From an uncultured Saprospiraceae bacterium (lineage in GTDB: Bacteria; Bacteroidota; Bacteroidia; Chitinophagales; Saprospiraceae), in contig CALGLS010000593.1 of assembly GCA_937959375.1 (NCBI GenBank), positions 1 to 18,670 of the forward strand: a DNA stretch of 18,670 nt, given 5' to 3'. The position numbers were made by a program, and so were the translations under genes. Positions within the stretch are counted from its first letter, which is position 1; each line of letters begins with the position of its first letter. Below are positions 16,297-18,670 of this stretch, one piece after another. The notes under the pieces are model-generated. The model worked only from the letters and a program-made list of their open reading frames with translations, was not told where the DNA came from and searched no databases.

Positions 16297-16401
16297 ATAT
16301 AAGGTTTGAGGGATACACGATCGTAGGCTCCGCACTCGTATCCGCGTTAGAAGGCCCTTCAAACCTTAACTCCTTCAAACCTTATATCCTTCATACCCTC
16401 A
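16296..16401. repeat. Intergenic inverted-repeat element E (CGTTAG core)
   Basis: Bases 16296-16310 (GATATAAGGTTTGAG region) pair with 16374-16388. Further copies of the CCTTCAAACCTTA word lie at 16356-16368, and a degenerate one at 16387-16401. The centre has a nested hairpin (GGATACACGA at 16311-16320 with TCGTATCC at 16336-16343) immediately followed by GCGTTAGAAGGC (16344-16355). It lies between the DUF1573 gene and lepB. Confidence 0.75.
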
Positions 16402-16500
16402 AAGCTCATCCCACCCTACTTTTAACAAAGTTAGTCGATGAAAAGCAGTCACTAAGCAAACTTATCGCCTAAAGAACAACGTCTCCTTTCCTTTTTCGTT

Positions 16501-16508
16501 TATATTTG
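16501..16508 (+). promoter_or_regulatory. Probable -7 box of the lepB promoter
   Basis: TATATTTG matches TAnnTTTG exactly and lies 27 bases before the GTG start, giving a leader of about 20 bases. No clear -33 TTG was found. The flanking GCG resembles the TATATTCGCG ahead of the exonuclease gene. Confidence 0.55.
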
Positions 16509-16535
16509 CGTTCTCTTCACCAAAATAATGAAAGC

Positions 16536-18137
16536 GTGAGTATACTTATATTTCTTCTGATCTCTTATATCTTGCTTTGCTTTACCTTAACAAAGGTATT
16601 TGCGAAAGCTAATGTTCCAGCTTCAAAAGCATGGATTCCAGGTGTCAACTTCGTAGAATGGTGCAAAATCATTGGCCGACCAGGTTGGTGGGCTGCCCTA
16701 TTGCTTATTCCTATTGTGAATATTTTCATCTTTACAGGAATGGCTGTAGATATGGTTCGCTCTTTTGGCAAGTACGACCTTAAAGATTCTGCGCTTGCGG
16801 TGATCTATGCTCCTCTTGCTTTTTTCCTTATCGGAAAAAATGAAGAAGATAAATATCTTGGCCCTACCCTAGAAGCAGAAGCTGCTTATGCTCAAAAGCT
16901 ACATGAGGCTCAAAAAAGTGGTAATGCTAGAGAAATCAAAAAACTAGAACACCAAAATCCATATAAAAAATCAAGTGGTAGAGAATGGATCGAATCCATC
17001 GTGTTTGCTGTTTTTGCAGCAGCATTTATCCGAATGTTTTTGATTGAAGCTTATGTGATTCCTACGCCATCCATGGAAGGTTCACTCTTAGTTGGTGACT
17101 TTCTTTTTGTGAGTAAGGCACACTATGGAATTCGTACGCCGATGACCATTGTACAGTTTCCGCTTTTGCATAATGTCATTCCTGGAATTGGATCTGAGTC
17201 TTATTTGAAAAACCCTAAGTTGGATTACCACCGTCTTCCTGCTATTACCAACATTAAGAATAACGACCCTATCGTTTTCAACTACCCAGAAGGTGACAGT
17301 ATTTATATTACACCAACTAGAAATGTTAGTGTTTACGATGTACGTCGAAACCCAGGGTACGGACCAGTGACAAGAGGAAAAAAACTTCGAGTAAGACCGA
17401 TTGATAAGCGAGATCACTATATCAAACGTTGTATCGCTTCTCCAGGCGATAAAATGGAAATCAAGAATCGACAAGTTTACATCAATGACCAACCTGCAGA
17501 AAATCCAAGTAAACTTCAGTATCGAACGGTTGTCCGTTTAGGAAATGATCCTTCTGGAAACCTTAACCGAACCTTATCTGACAAGTTGGATGAATGGGGT
17601 GTCAACTTAGATGAGATTAATGGAAATAAAAATGCCAACCCTAAAGTGTTTAGTTTAAACAACAAACAGGTAGAGCAGATAAAAGCATTTAATAAAGAAA
17701 TCACTGTTGAGCCATATCCAATAAAACCTAATCCTGAAGCACTATTCCCACACGATGCTACCAACTTTGGTAACTGGAGCCTTGATGATTATGGTCCGAT
17801 CACTGTACCAAAAGCAGGTGAAACCGTAGTCATTACGCCAAATAACATTGCCTTATACAACCGAATCATTACGGTCTACGAAGGAAATGAACTCTCGATC
17901 AAAAGTGGACGAATTTACATCAATGGAGAAGTCGCTACGAAGTACACGTTCCAACAAGATTACTATTGGGCGATGGGTGATAATCGCCACAACTCAGAAG
18001 ATTCTCGCTATTGGGGTTTTGTACCGCATGATCACATCGTAGGAAAGCCTTTGTTTATTTGGTTTTCTACCAAAAACGGTCGCATCTTTAATGGCATCAA
18101 CTGGAGCCGTGTGTTCTCTTCTGCTCATAAGATGTAG
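16536..18137 (+). CDS. lepB: Signal peptidase I
   Basis: 533 residues from GTG at 16536. The signal peptidase I part has a transmembrane segment (about 153-170), box B TPSMEGSLLVGDFLFVSK with catalytic Ser179, box D DHYIKRCIASPGDKMEI with general-base Lys297, and box E GDNRHNSEDSRYWGFVP (481-497). It cleaves signal peptides of exported proteins at the outer face of the inner membrane. The N-terminal 110 residues add two or three hydrophobic segments with AWIPGVNFVEWCKIIGRPGWW, an extension seen in Bacteroidota LepB. Long inserts between boxes B and D and between D and E explain the length, which is well above that of typical LepB. An upstream in-frame TTG (16506) lies inside the probable -7 box, so GTG is preferred. 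All catalytic residues are present. Confidence 0.95.
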   Translation: MSILIFLLISYILLCFTLTKVFAKANVPASKAWIPGVNFVEWCKIIGRPGWWAALLLIPIVNIFIFTGMAVDMVRSFGKYDLKDSALAVIYAPLAFFLIGKNEEDKYLGPTLEAEAAYAQKLHEAQKSGNAREIKKLEHQNPYKKSSGREWIESIVFAVFAAAFIRMFLIEAYVIPTPSMEGSLLVGDFLFVSKAHYGIRTPMTIVQFPLLHNVIPGIGSESYLKNPKLDYHRLPAITNIKNNDPIVFNYPEGDSIYITPTRNVSVYDVRRNPGYGPVTRGKKLRVRPIDKRDHYIKRCIASPGDKMEIKNRQVYINDQPAENPSKLQYRTVVRLGNDPSGNLNRTLSDKLDEWGVNLDEINGNKNANPKVFSLNNKQVEQIKAFNKEITVEPYPIKPNPEALFPHDATNFGNWSLDDYGPITVPKAGETVVITPNNIALYNRIITVYEGNELSIKSGRIYINGEVATKYTFQQDYYWAMGDNRHNSEDSRYWGFVPHDHIVGKPLFIWFSTKNGRIFNGINWSRVFSSAHKM

Positions 18138-18142
18138 TAGTT

Positions 18143-18216
18143 CATTTGGCTACGCTCAGTGTGTGTTTTTAATTTATCATACAAATCAAAAACGTACACT
18201 GAGCGTACTCCAAATA
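18143..18216. repeat. Large imperfect hairpin after lepB, possible terminator
   Basis: The left arm (18143-18170, with ATTTGG, TACGCTCAGTGT and GTTTTT) and right arm (18187-18216) pair over about 24 bp with two small mismatched spots and a 16-base loop. It begins 6 bases past the lepB stop. There is no T-run after the stem, so it is not a classical intrinsic terminator, though it could still end or stabilise the transcript. It has no CGTTAG core. The stretch 18217-18360 shows no other feature. Confidence 0.6.
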
Positions 18217-18368
18217 GTACTGTCTTCCACTTCAAATCGTTAATTTTCTTATCTATTTAGCCAGTCAAACCAGCATATAAGTTAGCGATAGAGGAAAAAA
18301 TCTGCCCCTAAGCCTACTCATCTCTCATATCCATCTTCCCATCCCCTTTCCAAATCAAAGATTTTCCC

Positions 18369-18376
18369 TACATTTG
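18369..18376 (+). promoter_or_regulatory. Possible -7 box for the partial gene at the window end
   Basis: TACATTTG matches TAnnTTTG exactly, 70 bases before the ATG at 18447. TTTC at 18347-18350 is a weak candidate for the -33 element, with an 18-base spacing. Confidence 0.4.
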
Positions 18377-18446
18377 GAGTGAACAGGCCTTTTTAACACT
18401 CGAGGAGCTCTCTAATTAAAGTCAGCTCCCAACGAACACAAGCACC

Positions 18447-18670
18447 ATGCTCCAAAAATTAATCGATTTCTTCAAAAGTCTTTTTGGTGGTGGGTCATCC
18501 AAACCCAAAACACCACCGAGACCAACTCCCACTCCTACCACAAAAACATTTCCTACAGATATCGATCTGCCAGAAGTAGATGATAACGAGCCTCAGGATG
18601 GATCTGAAATAACTCCGGATACCGCTGTCGTTGTTGTCAAAGCAGATGATCCGATCATTGCAGATGAGCC
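18447..18670 (+). CDS. Unrecognised protein, N-terminal 74 codons (3' end outside window)
   Basis: An ATG at 18447 opens a frame that runs to the window edge without a stop. The translation begins with an amphipathic helix (MLQKLIDFFKSLFGGGSS). A Pro/Thr-rich linker follows (KPKTPPRPTPTPTTK), then an acidic stretch (LPEVDDNEPQDG) and the beginning of something more ordered (TAVVVVKADDPIIADE). There is no signal peptide. The linker suggests that a folded domain follows outside the window, so no function can be assigned. It is on the same strand as lepB but 309 bp away with its own possible -7 box, so it is probably a separate transcript. Confidence 0.6.
   Translation, partial: MLQKLIDFFKSLFGGGSSKPKTPPRPTPTPTTKTFPTDIDLPEVDDNEPQDGSEITPDTAVVVVKADDPIIADE

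Noticed and set aside
16506..16535. TTG start for signal peptidase I, ten codons upstream of the GTG
   Set aside because: The TTG lies within the TATATTTG -7 box, and those ten residues (RSLHQNNES) do not resemble a LepB N-terminus. The GTG directly precedes the first transmembrane segment.

Overview
The window looks like chromosomal DNA of a Bacteroidota bacterium, probably of the Saprospiria (Lewinella/Saprospira-like) branch. The reasons are a giant secreted protein with SprB repeats and a C-terminal type IX secretion (T9SS) sorting domain, a TonB-dependent receptor with an N-terminal carboxypeptidase-regulatory-like domain, DUF2452 and DUF1573 proteins, a Bacteroidota-style signal peptidase I, TAnnTTTG-type -7 boxes, and starts without Shine-Dalgarno sequences. 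The branch assignment is inference; the phylum is well supported.

Layout. Bases 1-113 are the 3' end of an Lrp/AsnC-type regulator on the + strand. It converges on a 7.8 kb minus-strand gene (262-8031) encoding a secreted M43-type metalloprotease with about 24 SprB repeats and a T9SS tail; a strong terminator lies between the two. Upstream on the minus strand come a single-pass membrane protein of unknown function (8384-9022), coupled by TAATG overlap to a TonB-dependent receptor (9022-11553), then ribulose-phosphate 3-epimerase rpe (11690-12361) and a PolB-type 3'-5' exonuclease (12535-13284). After an 800-bp intergenic region full of inverted repeats, the plus strand carries a membrane-anchored coiled-coil protein (14085-15080, terminator after it), a DUF2452-DUF1573 pair (15328-16296), signal peptidase I lepB (16536-18137, GTG start) and the first 74 codons of an unrecognised gene (18447 to the end).

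How the genes relate. The metalloprotease would use Sec, then T9SS, for export. LepB would process Sec substrates generally, including this protein, the receptor and the DUF1573 protein. rpe and the exonuclease are housekeeping functions. No phage, transposase, CRISPR array, rRNA or tRNA gene was seen.

The most unusual content is in the spacers. At least four intergenic elements, plus a half copy and a diverged copy, share a short core, (A/G)CGTTAG followed by a purine-rich run, next to a small nested hairpin. In several of them the core is enclosed by inverted-repeat arms whose sequence differs from element to element and is internally repetitive. Most start within about 10 bp of a stop codon. 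Two of them carry perfect 34-bp inverted copies on either side of the exonuclease gene. I do not recognise this family. Within the giant protein, the SprB repeats show a strict two-repeat (154-residue, 462-bp) higher-order period and co-varying cysteines that suggest subtype-specific disulfides.
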